Positions 51,910 through 60,765 of a stretch of 64,000 bases of DNA are shown one piece after another. Both the position numbers and the translations under genes were made by a program. Position 1 is the first letter of the stretch; each line of letters opens with the position of its first letter. Source of the DNA: JAXMCI01 sp046349435 (GTDB lineage Bacteria > Pseudomonadota > Alphaproteobacteria > Dongiales > Dongiaceae); NCBI GenBank assembly GCA_046349435.1, contig JAXMCI010000034.1, positions 18,421 to 82,420 on the forward strand. Direction: 5' to 3'. Below the pieces are notes generated by a model, which was not told where the DNA came from, did no database searches, and saw only the letters and a program-made list of their open reading frames with translations.

Positions 51910-52563
51910 ATGAGCGCCGACGCCACCGCGCCGCCCGGCCGCCGCGCCGCGGCCGCGCCGACCGGCATCCGGGTCGACCTGCAGCTCATCGCCGACATGA
52001 TCCAGCCCGGCGCGCGGGTGCTCGACGTCGGCTGCGGCGACGGCACGCTGCTCGACCATCTCAACCGCTTCAAGCGCGTCGACGGCCGCGGCGTCGAGCT
52101 CTCGCAGGCCGGCGTCAACGCCGCCGTGGCGCGCGGCCTGAGCGTCATCCAGGGCGACGCCGACACCGACCTGCGGGCCTATCCCGACGGCGCCTTCGAC
52201 TATGCCGTGCTGAGCCAGACCCTGCAGGCGACGCGCGATCCCCGGGGGGTGCTCGAGCAGCTGGTGCGGATCGGCCGCCGCGCCGTCGTCTCGTTCCCGA
52301 ACTTCGGCCACTGGCGGGTGCGCTGGGCGCTGCTCCATCGCGGCCGCATGCCGACCACCCCGGCCCTGCCGGCGCGCTGGTACGACACGCCCAACATCCA
52401 TCTCTGCACGATCTGGGACTTCATGCTGCTCTGCCGCGAGCTCGACATCGCGATCGAGCGCGCCATCGCCGTCGATGCCGGCGGCCGCACCCGCCGCATC
52501 GCCTCGCTGCGTCTCGCCAACCTGCTGGGCGAGCTCGGCCTGTTCCTGCTGCGCCGCGGCTGA
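51910..52563 (+). CDS. metW: Methionine biosynthesis protein MetW
   Basis: The 217-residue protein has a methyltransferase fold with VLDVGCGDGTLLDHL and GRGVELSQAGVNAAVARGLSV, followed by FPNFGHWRVRWALLHRGRMP and WYDTPNIHLCTIWDF, which are diagnostic for MetW. MetW works with MetX to activate homoserine acylation. It starts 10 bases after metX, so the two form an operon. Confidence 0.94.
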   Translation: MSADATAPPGRRAAAAPTGIRVDLQLIADMIQPGARVLDVGCGDGTLLDHLNRFKRVDGRGVELSQAGVNAAVARGLSVIQGDADTDLRAYPDGAFDYAVLSQTLQATRDPRGVLEQLVRIGRRAVVSFPNFGHWRVRWALLHRGRMPTTPALPARWYDTPNIHLCTIWDFMLLCRELDIAIERAIAVDAGGRTRRIASLRLANLLGELGLFLLRRG

Positions 52564-52573
52564 GCCCGGCGCG

Positions 52574-53350
52574 CTAGGCGCCGACGCTGTCCCCGTCGCT
52601 CTCGAGGCCGCGCGCCGAGCGCAGGCCGCTCGCCACCGGCTGCGGGAAGGGCAGCACCACGGCGGAGCGCGCGCGGCGCGGGCGCTGCGCGGCGGCCGGG
52701 TAGATCTGCTTGGCCGCCTCGACGATGATCACCCCGGAGAAGGTCGGGAAGAGGCGCGTGCCGACGCGCTCCCAGGCGGCGGCGGTGCGCAGCAGGGCGC
52801 GGCCGCGCAGCGGCGGGATGAACAGCGCGCGGCTGGCCTGCAGCGGCGTGAACATGTTGTCGCGCAGCAGGCGCGAGAGCTGCGAGGTCGAGTAGGGGTG
52901 GCCCTGGCCGAAGGGCGTGCGGTCGCTGCGCGACCAGATGCCCCGGCGGTTCGGCACCACCACCAGCAGCCGGCCGCTGCCGGTCATCACCCGCCAGACC
53001 TCGCGCAGCATGTCGCGCCGGTGCTCGCCGCATTCCAGGCCGTGCACCAGCAGCACGCGGTCGATCGAGTAGTCGGGCAGCGGCAGCTCCGTCTCGTCGG
53101 CCAGCGCCACCGCGTTGGGCCCCTCCGGCGGCCAGTGCAGCACGCCCTGCTGCGCCGGCATCACCGCGATGACGCGCTGCGCCTCCTCGCGGAACTGCCG
53201 GAGATAGGGCGTGGCGTAGCCGAGGCCGAGCACCGACTGCCCGGCCAGGTCCGGCCACATCGCGCGCACGCGCAGCCGGATCAGCTGCCGGGCCATCTGG
53301 CCCAGCGGCGTCGCGTAGAAGTCGCGCAGGTCGACGACGTCGGTCCACAT
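52574..53350 (-). CDS. Class I SAM-dependent methyltransferase
   Basis: The 258-residue protein has VLGLGYATPYLRQF (SAM loop), ADETELPLPDYSIDRVLLVH and REVWRVMTGSGRLLVVVPNRRG, as in Methyltransf_11 proteins. The substrate is unknown. It converges with metW and is divergent from gloB with only 65 bases between starts. The placement next to gloB is conserved in many alphaproteobacteria. Confidence 0.85.
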   Translation of the reverse strand: MWTDVVDLRDFYATPLGQMARQLIRLRVRAMWPDLAGQSVLGLGYATPYLRQFREEAQRVIAVMPAQQGVLHWPPEGPNAVALADETELPLPDYSIDRVLLVHGLECGEHRRDMLREVWRVMTGSGRLLVVVPNRRGIWSRSDRTPFGQGHPYSTSQLSRLLRDNMFTPLQASRALFIPPLRGRALLRTAAAWERVGTRLFPTFSGVIIVEAAKQIYPAAAQRPRRARSAVVLPFPQPVASGLRSARGLESDGDSVGA

Positions 53351-53415
53351 GGCGCGGACTATAGCATGCGGGCCGGCCCGTGGCGCAGCGCCCCGGCCGG
53401 TGATAAGTTCGGGCC

Positions 53416-54183
53416 ATGGCCCTCGAGATCCAGCTCGTCCCCTGCCTGAAGGACAACTACGCCTACCTGCTGCACGAGCCGGTGAGCGGCGAGACGGCGG
53501 CGGTCGACCCCTCCGAGGCGGAGCCGGTGCTGGCCGCGGCGCGGGCGCGCGGCTGGCGGCTCAGCCACGTGCTCAACACCCACCACCATCACGACCACAC
53601 CGGCGGCAACCTGGCGCTGCGGCAGGCGACTGGCGCGCGCATCGTCGGCCCGGCCGCCGACCGCGAGCGGATCCCGGGGATCGACCTGGCGCTGGAGGAG
53701 GACGAGGTGTTCCGGCTCGGCGACCGCGCCGGCATGGTGATCTTCATCCCCGGCCACACGCGCGGCCACGTCGCCTTCCATTTCGCCGACGACCGGGCGG
53801 TGTTCTGCGGCGACACGCTGTTCGCGCTCGGCTGCGGCCGGATGTTCGAGGGCACCGCGCCGCAGATGTGGGACTCGCTGAAGAAGCTGCGCTGCCTGCC
53901 CGGCCCGACCCGCGTCTATTGCGGCCACGAATACACCCAGGCCAATGCCCGCTTCGCGCTCACCGTCGAGCCGGGCAACGCGGCGCTGGCCCGGCGGGCC
54001 GCCGCGGTCGACGCGGCGCGGGCCGCCGGCCAGCCGACCGTGCCCTCGACCATCGCCGAGGAGTGCGCCACCAACCCGTTCCTGCGCGCCGACCGGCCGG
54101 AGACGGCTGCGGCGGCGGGGCTGCCGGGCGCCGACCCGGTCGACGTCTTCGCCGCCATGCGCGGCCGCAAGGACAAGTTCTAG
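53416..54183 (+). CDS. gloB: Hydroxyacylglutathione hydrolase (glyoxalase II)
   Basis: The 255-residue metallo-beta-lactamase-fold enzyme has THHHHDHTGGNL, IPGHTRGHVAFHF, FCGDTLFALGCGRMFEG and YCGHEYTQANARFA, with all zinc ligands of glyoxalase II. The C-terminal half contains ECATNPFLRAD, which binds glutathione. It hydrolyses S-lactoylglutathione to lactate. A glutathione S-transferase gene follows. Confidence 0.95.
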   Translation: MALEIQLVPCLKDNYAYLLHEPVSGETAAVDPSEAEPVLAAARARGWRLSHVLNTHHHHDHTGGNLALRQATGARIVGPAADRERIPGIDLALEEDEVFRLGDRAGMVIFIPGHTRGHVAFHFADDRAVFCGDTLFALGCGRMFEGTAPQMWDSLKKLRCLPGPTRVYCGHEYTQANARFALTVEPGNAALARRAAAVDAARAAGQPTVPSTIAEECATNPFLRADRPETAAAAGLPGADPVDVFAAMRGRKDKF

Positions 54184-54202
54184 ACCTTCGACGGGGAGCC
54201 CG

Positions 54203-54808
54203 ATGAAGCTGCGCCATTCGCCGACCAGCCCCTATGTCCGCAAGTGCGTGGTCGCCGCCATCGAGCTCGGGCTCGACGGCCGCATCGAGCGGATCCCGAC
54301 CAACACCGCCGATCCGGCGAGCGGCCTCTCGGCCGACAACCCGCTCGGCAAGGTGCCGGTGCTGCTGACCGAGGAGGTCGGCGCGATCTACGATTCGCCG
54401 GTCATCTGCGAGTATCTCGACACGCTGCATCACGGGCCCAAGCTGCATCCCTCCGGCGGCATCGCCCGCTGGCACGTGCTGCGCCGCCAGGCGCTGGCCG
54501 ACGGCATGACCGACGCGGCGATCCTGCGCCGCCTGGAATCGGTGCGGCCGGACGGGCAGCGCTCGGACGCCTTCATGACGCTGCAGGCCGGCAAGGTGAA
54601 GAACGCGCTCGACGTGCTGGAGGCCGAGGCCGGCGGCTTCGGCGAGGACCTCGCGATCGACCACATCGCGATCGGCTGCGCGCTGGGCTATCTCGATTTC
54701 CGCTTCGCCGCCGATCGCTGGCGCGACGGCCGGCCGAAGCTCGCCGCCTGGTACCAGCGCTTCGCCGCGCGGCCGGCGATGCGCGCCACCGAGCCGCCGC
54801 CGGCCTGA
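54203..54808 (+). CDS. Glutathione S-transferase family protein
   Basis: The 201-residue protein starts MKLRHSPTSPYVRKCVVAAI with the catalytic-type Ser in the thioredoxin-fold half, then NPLGKVPVLL and DSPVICEYLD for glutathione binding, and a helical C-terminal domain from about residue 85. The ATG at 54203 follows ACGGGGAGCCCG, 20 bases after gloB. The two probably share detoxification of electrophiles. Confidence 0.9.
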   Translation: MKLRHSPTSPYVRKCVVAAIELGLDGRIERIPTNTADPASGLSADNPLGKVPVLLTEEVGAIYDSPVICEYLDTLHHGPKLHPSGGIARWHVLRRQALADGMTDAAILRRLESVRPDGQRSDAFMTLQAGKVKNALDVLEAEAGGFGEDLAIDHIAIGCALGYLDFRFAADRWRDGRPKLAAWYQRFAARPAMRATEPPPA

Positions 54809-54826
54809 GCCGCGACGGCGGAGACG

Positions 54827-55552
54827 TTGCGCGTCCTCATCGTCCACGCCCATCCCGAGCCGCTGAGCTTCAACGGCGCGATGACCCGCACGGCCGTCGC
54901 GGCGCTTGCCGGGGCCGGGCACGAGGTCGTCGTCTCCGACCTCTATGCGATGGGTTTCGACCCGGTCTCCGGGCGGCACAACTTCGTCACGATGAAGGAC
55001 CCGGACTACTACAAGCAGCAGGAGGAGGAGGCCTTCGCCGCCGACCATGACGGCTTCGCGCCGGAGATCCAGGCGGAGATGGACAAGCTCTTCTGGTGCG
55101 ACGCGCTGATCCTGCAGTTCCCGCTCTGGTGGTTCGGGCTGCCGGCGATCCTCAAGGGCTGGGTCGATCGCGTGTTCGCCGCCGGCGGCCGGATCTACGG
55201 GCGCGGCAAGTGGTATGACCGCGGCGTCTTCGCCGGCAAGCGGGCGATGTGCGCGCTCACCATCGGCGGCCCGCCGCCGATCTACTCGGAGCGCGGCCTG
55301 AACGGCCCGATCGCCTCGATCCTGTTCCCGATCAACCACGGCATCCTCTATTTCACCGGCTTCACCGTCATCGAGCCTTTCCTGGTGCATGCGCCGGCGC
55401 GGATCGGCGACGCCGCGCGCGCCGCCGAGCTGGCGCGCTACCGGGACCGCGTGCTCGGGCTCGCCACCGCGCCGACGCTGGCCTATCCGCCGCTCGCCGA
55501 CTACGACCAGGACCATGTCCTGCGCGAGGCCGCCGCCCCGGTTTCGCGATGA
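54827..55552 (+). CDS. NAD(P)H dehydrogenase (quinone), flavodoxin-like fold
   Basis: The 241-residue protein belongs to the NQO1/MdaB group: VLIVHAHPEPLSFNGAM at the flavin phosphate site, VSDLYAMGFDPV, and LILQFPLWWFGLPAILKGWVDRVFA for the isoalloxazine. It reduces quinones by two electrons. The start is a TTG after CGGCGGAGACG. It overlaps the next gene by four bases (ATGA). Confidence 0.88.
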   Translation: MRVLIVHAHPEPLSFNGAMTRTAVAALAGAGHEVVVSDLYAMGFDPVSGRHNFVTMKDPDYYKQQEEEAFAADHDGFAPEIQAEMDKLFWCDALILQFPLWWFGLPAILKGWVDRVFAAGGRIYGRGKWYDRGVFAGKRAMCALTIGGPPPIYSERGLNGPIASILFPINHGILYFTGFTVIEPFLVHAPARIGDAARAAELARYRDRVLGLATAPTLAYPPLADYDQDHVLREAAAPVSR

Positions 55553-56301
55553 GCGTCCCGGAGGCGCCCTGGGAGCCGCCCGCGGCCCCGCCGCCGCCGC
55601 CTCCGGTTGGATTCGTCCGCGCCCTGCTGCGGCTCGTCCTGCTGCTCCTCCTGCTCGGCGCCATCGCGGGCGGCGCCTGGCTGATCGCCGGCCCGGACGC
55701 CTGGCGGATCGTCGACCGGCCCTGGGCGGTGGTCGGCGGGCTGTTCCTGCTGCTTTTCGTCGTCCGCGTGGCGGTGTCGCGCCGGCCGCTCGCCACCGTG
55801 CTGGCGCAGCTCGTGCTGTGGCTCGTGGTGATCGGCGGGGTGGCGCTCGGCTATGGCTATCGCGACGAGGTGTCGGTCGTCGCCGACCGGCTGGTCGGCG
55901 CGCTGGTGCCCTCGCACGGCCGCGTCGTCGGGCCGCGCAGCGTCGCCTTCCAGGCGGCCGAGGACGGCCAGTACTGGGTCGACGCGACGGTCGACGGCGT
56001 CGGCATCCGCTTCCTCGTCGACACCGGCGCCAGCGGCGTCGTGCTCAACCGCCGCGACGCCCGCCGGCTCGGCTTCGATCCCGCCCGGCTGGTCTATTCC
56101 GAGCGCTTCGAGACCGCCAACGGCCGCACCATGGGCGCGCCGGTCACCCTGGGCGAGATCCGCATCGGCCCGATCGTGGTCGAGCGCGTCGGCGCCTCGG
56201 TCAATGACGGCGACATGCCGCAATCGCTGCTCGGCATGCGCTACCTGGCGCGCCTCGCGCACATCCGGATCGAGGGCGGCACCCTGACCCTGACGCAGTG
56301 A
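55549..56301 (+). CDS. Membrane-anchored retropepsin-like aspartic protease (TIGR02281 type)
   Basis: The 250-residue protein has a Pro-rich start, three hydrophobic spans (about 25-45, 60-75, 83-100) and a soluble clan AA domain with the active-site motif FLVDTGASGVVLNRRDARRL and the family strands ETANGRTMGAPVTLGEIRIG and LLGMRYL. It should act as a dimer at the membrane or in the periplasm. It is coupled to the quinone reductase gene, but the functional link is unclear. Confidence 0.85.
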   Translation: MSVPEAPWEPPAAPPPPPPVGFVRALLRLVLLLLLLGAIAGGAWLIAGPDAWRIVDRPWAVVGGLFLLLFVVRVAVSRRPLATVLAQLVLWLVVIGGVALGYGYRDEVSVVADRLVGALVPSHGRVVGPRSVAFQAAEDGQYWVDATVDGVGIRFLVDTGASGVVLNRRDARRLGFDPARLVYSERFETANGRTMGAPVTLGEIRIGPIVVERVGASVNDGDMPQSLLGMRYLARLAHIRIEGGTLTLTQ

Positions 56302-56316
56302 GGGCGCCGGGGCGGT

Positions 56317-58125
56317 ATGCCGGGCGAAGGCCGGGCGACGCCGGAACGCTTGACTCGCGGTCCCGCCTGCCCTCCCCTCACCGGCTCGATCCCGTCCACA
56401 GCAGCCGCCGCGACGATCTTGGCCACGACGACGTCCTTCGCTCCCGAGCCTGGCGCCCCGCTGGCCTTGCGCCCGCCCGCGCAGGCGATGCGGCTGGCCC
56501 GCCTGGGGGCGGCCCACCAGACCCGCCTCTCCTTCCTGCGCGCGCTGCTGCGCCAGCTGCGGCGCGAGGGCTGGCGCTTCGCCCGGCCGCTCTGGCGGAT
56601 CGACGCCGAGGGCTACGGCACCGCCGTCTACGAGGCGCGCGGGCCGCAGCGAACCTGCAGCCTGGTCTGCTTCAGCCACCGCCTCGACCCCGGCAAGCGC
56701 ACCGACCGGGTGATCGCCGAGGCCTGGGACGCCACCTTCGCCCTCTATGACGGGGTGCCCGACGAGGCGGCGCTGGCGCGGCTGGCGGCCAACGTGCCGC
56801 GGCAGGAGGCCGGCCGCTACGAGGCGACCGAGCTGGTGCTGCTGCGCGCCAACCGCTCGGTCCGGCTGTTCGACGCGGTGGTGGCGGCGCTGGCCGCTGG
56901 GCGCCAGCCGGAGGTCGCCGAGCTCGAGGCGGTCGGCTACCTCATGCGCACCACCGCCGTCTACGGCAACGGCAAGTTCGGGCTGGCCGACCGCGACCGC
57001 ATCGCCGGCCGGCCGGAGTTCGCCAACGCCTACCGCGCCGAGCTGCTCTCGGTCTGGCTCGCCCGCAGCTTCACCGTCGACCTCGCCGAGCATCTCGCCG
57101 CCGTCCGCGATCCCGCCGGCGCGGTGCCGCTGGCGCCGGCGCTGCGCCGGCGGCTCGGGGTCGGCAACTCGACCGGGCTCGGCATGGCGCCCTACCTGGT
57201 CAAGCATCCCTCGCTGCTGCATCGCTGGGTGGCGGCGCGCGAGACGGCGCTGGCCCGCGTCCGCGCCCTGCCGCGGGCCGGCTCGGCCAAGAAGGACGGC
57301 TTCCACGCGGCGCTCGCCCGGGCGCGGCGCGGCGTCGCGACCTGGCGCACCGACGACGCGCTGCAGGCCGAGCGCATCGTCGCGCTGGCCGACGACCTCG
57401 GCCGGCTGGCCGTCGCCGCCCCGGCGCTGCTCGACGGGGCGCGGCCCTGGGATGCGCTCTACCGCCATGCCGAGGCGACCCTCACCCTGGAGGGCCAGGA
57501 GATGACGGTCGGCCTGCTGATCGAGCCGCACGGCGCGCTGGTCGACGACCTCGCCGACACCATGCAGGCCGACGAGGAGGCCGAGCTCGCCATCGACGGC
57601 ACCGTCGCCTGCGGCGCCTTCGCCGCGGCGGCGGCGGCGAGCCACGGCTGGACCGCCGGCTTCGATTTCGCCCGGCCGGAGGCGCAGGCCCGCTTCTGGT
57701 ACGTCTCCGAGGAGAAGCTCGAGCCGCGGCTGGGCGAGCGCGCCGCGGAGCCGGGGGCCGAGCTGGAGCAGCCGCTCGCCACCGCCCGCGACATCGCCGC
57801 GCTGATCCGCGCGCTCGGCGCCGCGCCGGCCGAAGAGCCGCTCGCGCTGTTCCTGCTGCGCCATCCGGAGCATCGCCACGCCGCCCGCCGTGTGGCGGTG
57901 GCGCAGCGCCATCCCTATGGCGAGATCCGCGACAACCTGATCGGCGCCGCGGTGCGGCCGATCGACCTGCTGCGCTTCAAGCTCGCCTGCTTCGGCGCCA
58001 CCCGCTTCGATCCGCGCTCCGACCGCTGGGTGCGCATCGCGCTGTTCCAGGGCGCACCCTTCCCCGCCGAGCTCGCCGGCGAGGCCGACGAGGGCTGGAT
58101 CTGGGGGCCCGCCGCGGCGGCATGA
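56317..58125 (+). CDS. Conserved protein of unknown function, partner of DUF3726 gene
   Basis: This largely helical protein has 602 residues from ATG 56317, but the first ~35-57 codons look non-coding. A TTG at 56419 (ATTTSFAPEP) or ATG 56488 is more likely. Landmarks are GYGTAVYEARGPQRTCSLVC, RTTAVYGNGKFGLADRDRI, KHPSLLHRWVAARETALARV and HPYGEIRDNLIGAAVRP. It is coupled to the DUF3726 gene by an ATGA overlap. I know the pair only as conserved genes of unknown role. Confidence 0.65.
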   Translation: MPGEGRATPERLTRGPACPPLTGSIPSTAAAATILATTTSFAPEPGAPLALRPPAQAMRLARLGAAHQTRLSFLRALLRQLRREGWRFARPLWRIDAEGYGTAVYEARGPQRTCSLVCFSHRLDPGKRTDRVIAEAWDATFALYDGVPDEAALARLAANVPRQEAGRYEATELVLLRANRSVRLFDAVVAALAAGRQPEVAELEAVGYLMRTTAVYGNGKFGLADRDRIAGRPEFANAYRAELLSVWLARSFTVDLAEHLAAVRDPAGAVPLAPALRRRLGVGNSTGLGMAPYLVKHPSLLHRWVAARETALARVRALPRAGSAKKDGFHAALARARRGVATWRTDDALQAERIVALADDLGRLAVAAPALLDGARPWDALYRHAEATLTLEGQEMTVGLLIEPHGALVDDLADTMQADEEAELAIDGTVACGAFAAAAAASHGWTAGFDFARPEAQARFWYVSEEKLEPRLGERAAEPGAELEQPLATARDIAALIRALGAAPAEEPLALFLLRHPEHRHAARRVAVAQRHPYGEIRDNLIGAAVRPIDLLRFKLACFGATRFDPRSDRWVRIALFQGAPFPAELAGEADEGWIWGPAAAA

Positions 58126-58754
58126 TCCCCTCGCTCAACGAGGTCGAGACGATCGCCTCCCGGGCGACGCGCGGCGCCGGCCGGCCCTGGGGCCTGGCCG
58201 AGGAGGCGGCCCGGGCGGCGCGCTGGCTGGCCCGTCACGGCCTGCCCTGGGAGCGGCTGGCGGACCTGCTCGCCGACGACGGCATCGTCGCCCCGGTGCT
58301 GGAGCCCGGGCGGTTGCGGCCGGCGGGCGATGGCCGGCTCTGCCCGCTGCGCAGCGGCGCGCTGGTCGCCGAGGGCGGAACCGGCCTGCTGCCGCTGCGC
58401 CTCGAGCGGGTCGCGGTGCCGCTGCTCCTGCTGCCCTTCGCCGCCGACCTCGCGCACCGTGCCGGGCGGCGCATCGCGCTGGCCTGGCCGGCGGCGCAAT
58501 TCACCTGCGAGCCCGGCGGGGCGGTCGCCCGCGCCGCCGGCCCGGTCGGGCAGCACGATGGCTCCGTCGACGGCGTCGAGATTCGCGAGGCGGCGCGGTC
58601 CGAGGCGGTGCTGCTGCCGCCGACCGCACCGCGGCGGGCGCCCGATCCGGCGGCGCTGGCCACGCTGCAGCAGCTGGCCCGGCGGACCTACGTGCCGGCC
58701 ACCGAGCGTTCGCGCCGGGAAGGCGCCGGCGCCGGGCTGCTCGACTCCGACTGA
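58122..58754 (+). CDS. DUF3726 family protein
   Basis: The 210-residue protein begins IPSLNEVETIASRATRGAGR, then PWGLAEEAARAARWLARHGL, the typical start of DUF3726. The rest is Ala/Leu/Arg-rich with CPLRSGALVAEGG and no catalytic signature that I recognise. It is translationally coupled to the 602-residue protein upstream, which implies a shared complex or pathway. Confidence 0.7.
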   Translation: MIPSLNEVETIASRATRGAGRPWGLAEEAARAARWLARHGLPWERLADLLADDGIVAPVLEPGRLRPAGDGRLCPLRSGALVAEGGTGLLPLRLERVAVPLLLLPFAADLAHRAGRRIALAWPAAQFTCEPGGAVARAAGPVGQHDGSVDGVEIREAARSEAVLLPPTAPRRAPDPAALATLQQLARRTYVPATERSRREGAGAGLLDSD

Positions 58755-58996
58755 CGCCCGCGGTCGTCGGAAGAACGCCGGCAAGCGTCGCACCTTTCGC
58801 CGGCTCTCATGCGCTCGCCCGGCAGGCCGATCGTCGGGGTTCGGCCCTGGTCAGGTCGGGGCGGTGCGACACGTCGCGGCCGCTGGGAGGAGGCGGCCGT
58901 CGAGATCGAACTCCGGTAAGGAAGTGCTGCCGCCGCAAACCGTTCCCCCAGGCGGGGCCGGGGTCACGAGAATGCCCGAGGCGCTGCGGTTGCGCG
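58755..58996. other. Intergenic region without recognised signal
   Basis: This 242-base gap between convergent genes shows no gene, no long inverted repeat and no tRNA. It is slightly less GC-rich near 58910-58960. Confidence 0.4.
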
Positions 58997-59563
58997 CTAC
59001 CGGGTCGCCGTGCGGTAACGCGCGGCGAGGCCCTGGTAGTGCCTGGCGTTCCAGGTCAGGAACGCGCGCTCGGCGGGCTTGATCTCGCGCATCATGCGGG
59101 CCGGGTTGCCGGTCCAGAGCTGGCCGGAGAGCACGCGCTTGCCCGGCGTCACCACCGCGCCGGCGGCGACATAGGCCTCGCTCTCGACCACCGCCCCGTC
59201 CAGCACCACCGCGCCGATGCCGACCAGGCAGTTGTCCTCCAGCCGGCAGCCATGCAGCCGCACGCCATGGCCGATCGTCACGCCCGCGCCGACCACGGTC
59301 GCATGCTGGTCGAGGCTGACATGGATGACCGTGCCGTCCTGCACGTTGCTGCCGGCGCCGATCTCGATGTCGTGGTCGTCGCCGCGCAGCACGCAGCCGT
59401 ACCAGATGCCGACCCCTGGCCCGAGCCGGACGCGCCCGATCACCGCCGCGCCCGGCGCGATGAAGACGTCCTCGGCGATCTCGGGGACGACCCCGTCGAA
59501 GGCGTCGATGATCGCCCCGGGATGGCGCGCCCTGAGCCGGGCGAGCGCGGCGCTGTCCTGCAT
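58997..59563 (-). CDS. Gamma-carbonic anhydrase-like hexapeptide protein
   Basis: The 188-residue protein is a left-handed beta-helix with repeated hexapeptides (IAPGAAVIGRVRLGPGVGIW, then VQDGTVIHVSLDQHATVVGAG and VTIGHGVRLHGCRLEDNCLV). Three His in the pattern IHVS...IGHGVRLHGC match the zinc ligands of the gamma-carbonic anhydrase/PaaY/YrdA family. Carbonic anhydrase activity is not proven for most members. ATG 59563 follows CGGAGGATCATC. Confidence 0.88.
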   Translation of the reverse strand: MQDSAALARLRARHPGAIIDAFDGVVPEIAEDVFIAPGAAVIGRVRLGPGVGIWYGCVLRGDDHDIEIGAGSNVQDGTVIHVSLDQHATVVGAGVTIGHGVRLHGCRLEDNCLVGIGAVVLDGAVVESEAYVAAGAVVTPGKRVLSGQLWTGNPARMMREIKPAERAFLTWNARHYQGLAARYRTATR

Positions 59564-59635
59564 GATGATCCTCCGTTGCGGCCGGCGATCTAATACCATG
59601 GGGCTGCGATCGGGGGTGGCTGGAGGGACGGGGAC

Positions 59636-60286
59636 ATGAACGAGGGCGATCGCTGGCTGGAGCGCGTCTTCACGGCGCGCGACAGGCAGGAGCTGCTGCA
59701 GGCCTATGAGGATTGGGCGGGGCGCTACGACGCCGACATGGTGGCGACCGGCTATGCCAACCCTGCCGTCGCCGCCGGCCTGATCGCCCGCCACCTGCCG
59801 TCGCTGGACGCGCCCGTGCTCGACGCCGGCGCGGGGACCGGCATCGTCGGCGAGATCCTGGCGATCCTGGGATATCGCGACCTCGCCGCCATCGACATGT
59901 CCGAGGGCATGCTGGCCGCCGCCCGGGCGCGCGGCGCCTATCGCCGGCTGCAGCGCGCCGTGCTGGGCGAGCCGCTGCCCTTCGCCGACGGCAGCTTCGC
60001 GGCGGTGGTCTCGACCGGGGTCTTCACCCGCGGCCACGCGCCGGCCGCGGCGTTCGACGAGCTGGTGCGGGTGACGCGCCCGGGCGGGCCGCTGGTCTTC
60101 ACCGTCGGCGACTCGGCGTGGGAGGATGGCGGCTACCGCGCCCGGGCGGAGGCGCTGGAGCGGGCCGGTCGCTGGCAGCGCGCCGCCGCCACCGAGCCCT
60201 ACCGGCCGATGCCGCTGTCGCCCACCGAGGGGACCTTCACGACGCGGTGCTACGTCTATCGCGCGGCAGCGCCGGGTGCGGCCTGA
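59636..60286 (+). CDS. Class I SAM-dependent methyltransferase
   Basis: The 216-residue protein has VLDAGAGTGIVGEILAILGY, the acidic LAAIDMSEGMLAAARARGAY and FDELVRVTRPGGPLVFTVGD, all classic for small-molecule methyltransferases. The N-terminal AYEDWAGRYDADMVATGY resembles Williams-Beuren/ubiquinone-type family members. The ATG follows GGAGGGACGGGGAC. The substrate is unknown. Confidence 0.87.
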   Translation: MNEGDRWLERVFTARDRQELLQAYEDWAGRYDADMVATGYANPAVAAGLIARHLPSLDAPVLDAGAGTGIVGEILAILGYRDLAAIDMSEGMLAAARARGAYRRLQRAVLGEPLPFADGSFAAVVSTGVFTRGHAPAAAFDELVRVTRPGGPLVFTVGDSAWEDGGYRARAEALERAGRWQRAAATEPYRPMPLSPTEGTFTTRCYVYRAAAPGAA

Positions 60287-60291
60287 GTCCC

Positions 60292-60765
60292 GTGGCCGCC
60301 GAGCGCGCGATAGCCGTCTACCTCGACGCCGACGCCTGCCCGGTGAAGGCGGAGACCTACCGCGTCGCCCAGCGCTACGGCCTCCGGGTGTACGTCGTTG
60401 CCAATGCCTGGCTGATGGTGCCGGCCGACCCGCGCATCGAGCGCGTGGTGGTCGGCGGCGGCTTCGACGCGGCCGACGACTGGATCGCGGCGCGGGCCGA
60501 TGCCGACGCCATCGTCGTCACCGCCGACATCCCGCTGGCGGCGCGCTGCCTCAAGGCCGGCGCCACCGTGATCGGCCCGACCGGCCGGCCCTTCACGCAG
60601 GCCTCGATCGGGCTCGCGCTCGCCCACCGCGCCATCGCCGAGGACCGCCGGGCGATGGGCGAGGCGACGGGCGGGCCGGCGGCGATGGGCCCGCGCGACC
60701 GCTCGCGCTTCCTCTCGGCGCTCGACGAGGCGGTGGTGCGGCTGCGGCGGCGGCCTATGTCGTGA
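60292..60765 (+). CDS. YaiI/YqxD (DUF188) family protein
   Basis: The 157-residue protein starts at a GTG six bases after the methyltransferase. It shows AVYLDADACPVKAETYRVA, VYVVANAWLMVP, VVVGGGFDAADDWIAARA and VTADIPLAARCLKAGA with PTGRPFTQASIG, the complete YaiI pattern of a PIN-like fold. The role is not established; metal-dependent nuclease activity has been suggested from the fold. The last 11 bases overlap the convergent glycosyltransferase gene. Confidence 0.9.
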   Translation: MAAERAIAVYLDADACPVKAETYRVAQRYGLRVYVVANAWLMVPADPRIERVVVGGGFDAADDWIAARADADAIVVTADIPLAARCLKAGATVIGPTGRPFTQASIGLALAHRAIAEDRRAMGEATGGPAAMGPRDRSRFLSALDEAVVRLRRRPMS

